This document shows, piece after piece, positions 63,700 through 64,000 of a stretch of 64,000 bases of DNA. Within the stretch, counting starts at the first letter, position 1. Every line of letters starts with the position of its first letter. Where the stretch lies: the NCBI GenBank assembly GCA_964420925.1, contig CAYQVB010000102.1:10256-74255 (forward strand). Direction: 5' to 3'. A program made the translations under genes and the position numbers. This stretch comes from JAJEAD01 sp964420925. GTDB taxonomy: Bacteria > Pseudomonadota > Gammaproteobacteria > HK1. The notes beneath the pieces were generated by a model. That model had not been told where the DNA came from. It did not search any database and saw nothing but the letters and a program-made list of their open reading frames with translations.

Positions 63700-64000
63700 A
63701 TGAAGATCGCCGCCGTGGAGGCGCTGCGCCTCTATCCCGTGGCCATCAAGGAGGCGTGGGTCGACGACGAGTACGTGTGGCCGAGCCACCCGCCCGCCTT
63801 CCTGGTCAAGGTGACGAGCGAAGGCGGCGAGTTCGGGATCGGCGAAGCCACCAGCCAGCAGTGGTACCTGGGCGAGAGCGCGGAGCAGATCGAGCAGTGC
63901 GTGCGCATCTACCACGACGCCCTGCGCGGTGAGGACGCGGGCAACATCGCGTACTGCCACCATCTCATGGAGGCCGCCTTCGGGGGCGGCATGCCGGGGG
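63700..64000 (+). CDS. Enolase superfamily protein, N-terminal part (runs off window)
   Basis: The first 100 codons from ATG 63700 are visible, with a GAGGAG ribosome site upstream. The N-terminal capping domain reads KIAAVEALRLYPVAIKEAW, with FLVKVTSEGGEFGIGEATSQ, the typical start of mandelate racemase/muconate lactonizing proteins. The catalytic barrel lies beyond the window. It forms a divergent pair with the homolog at 62474-63592. Confidence 0.8.
   Translation, partial: MKIAAVEALRLYPVAIKEAWVDDEYVWPSHPPAFLVKVTSEGGEFGIGEATSQQWYLGESAEQIEQCVRIYHDALRGEDAGNIAYCHHLMEAAFGGGMPG

Overview
The window is GC-rich, densely coded and chromosomal in character. No rRNA, tRNA, phage structural gene, transposase or CRISPR array was recognised. 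A Slt70-type lytic transglycosylase, a HlyU-like protein, an RND efflux pair, SCO and NirK proteins and a MetA-type homoserine acyltransferase point to a proteobacterium, most likely a GC-rich gammaproteobacterium. The many Rieske and 2-oxoglutarate oxygenases, acyl-CoA enzymes and Tat-exported solute-binding proteins suit a heterotroph using methylated amines, guanidino compounds and carboxylic acids. That assignment is inference from gene content.

Layout. 1-8.8 kb: SDR fragment, Rieske oxygenase, TauD-type dioxygenase, two orphan family-5 solute-binding proteins, aldo/keto reductase, VOC protein, acetyltransferase. 9-12.4 kb: two luciferase-like monooxygenases made by a roughly 1.27 kb tandem duplication, an antitoxin-like relic between them, then a DUF1778/GNAT toxin-antitoxin pair. 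12.4-17.1 kb: four-gene acyl-CoA operon. 17.7-20.1 kb: zinc alcohol dehydrogenase and a second Rieske oxygenase. 20.3-28.1 kb: polyamine-type ABC transporter with two ureohydrolases, then a PhyH dioxygenase. 28.4-30.95 kb: decayed anti-phage operon, made of an internally deleted DUF499 gene, an intact Septu-like AAA ATPase plus HNH nuclease, and a DUF1156 stub. 31-37.4 kb: HyuA-like protein, glycine-amidinotransferase-like enzyme, DUF917 protein, CaiD-like hydratase, GcvT-like protein. 37.4-42.6 kb: peptidoglycan-binding protein and RND efflux pair. 42.7-50.4 kb: metallo-hydrolase, Rieske fusion protein, HlyU, SCO, CocE/NonD hydrolase, NTF2-like protein, copper nitrite reductase. 50.9-58.2 kb: MFS transporter, aminotransferase, P-loop protein with MetA, acetyltransferase, Slt70. 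58.5-64 kb: three enolase-superfamily genes around a fused 3-hydroxyacyl-CoA dehydrogenase/hydratase.

Two themes run through the window. The guanidino/methylamine theme links the transporter, two ureohydrolases, amidinotransferase, HyuA/DUF917, GcvT-like, CaiD-like and quaternary-amine-type Rieske proteins. The second theme is a mosaic repeat family carrying the 20-bp palindrome ATTCCC-N8-GGGAAT, which sits at many operon borders (about 1.7, 4.8, 17.1, 23.6, 25.5 and 58.4 kb). A separate MITE-like element lies just upstream of nirK, next to an FNR/DNR-type box placed at -41.5.
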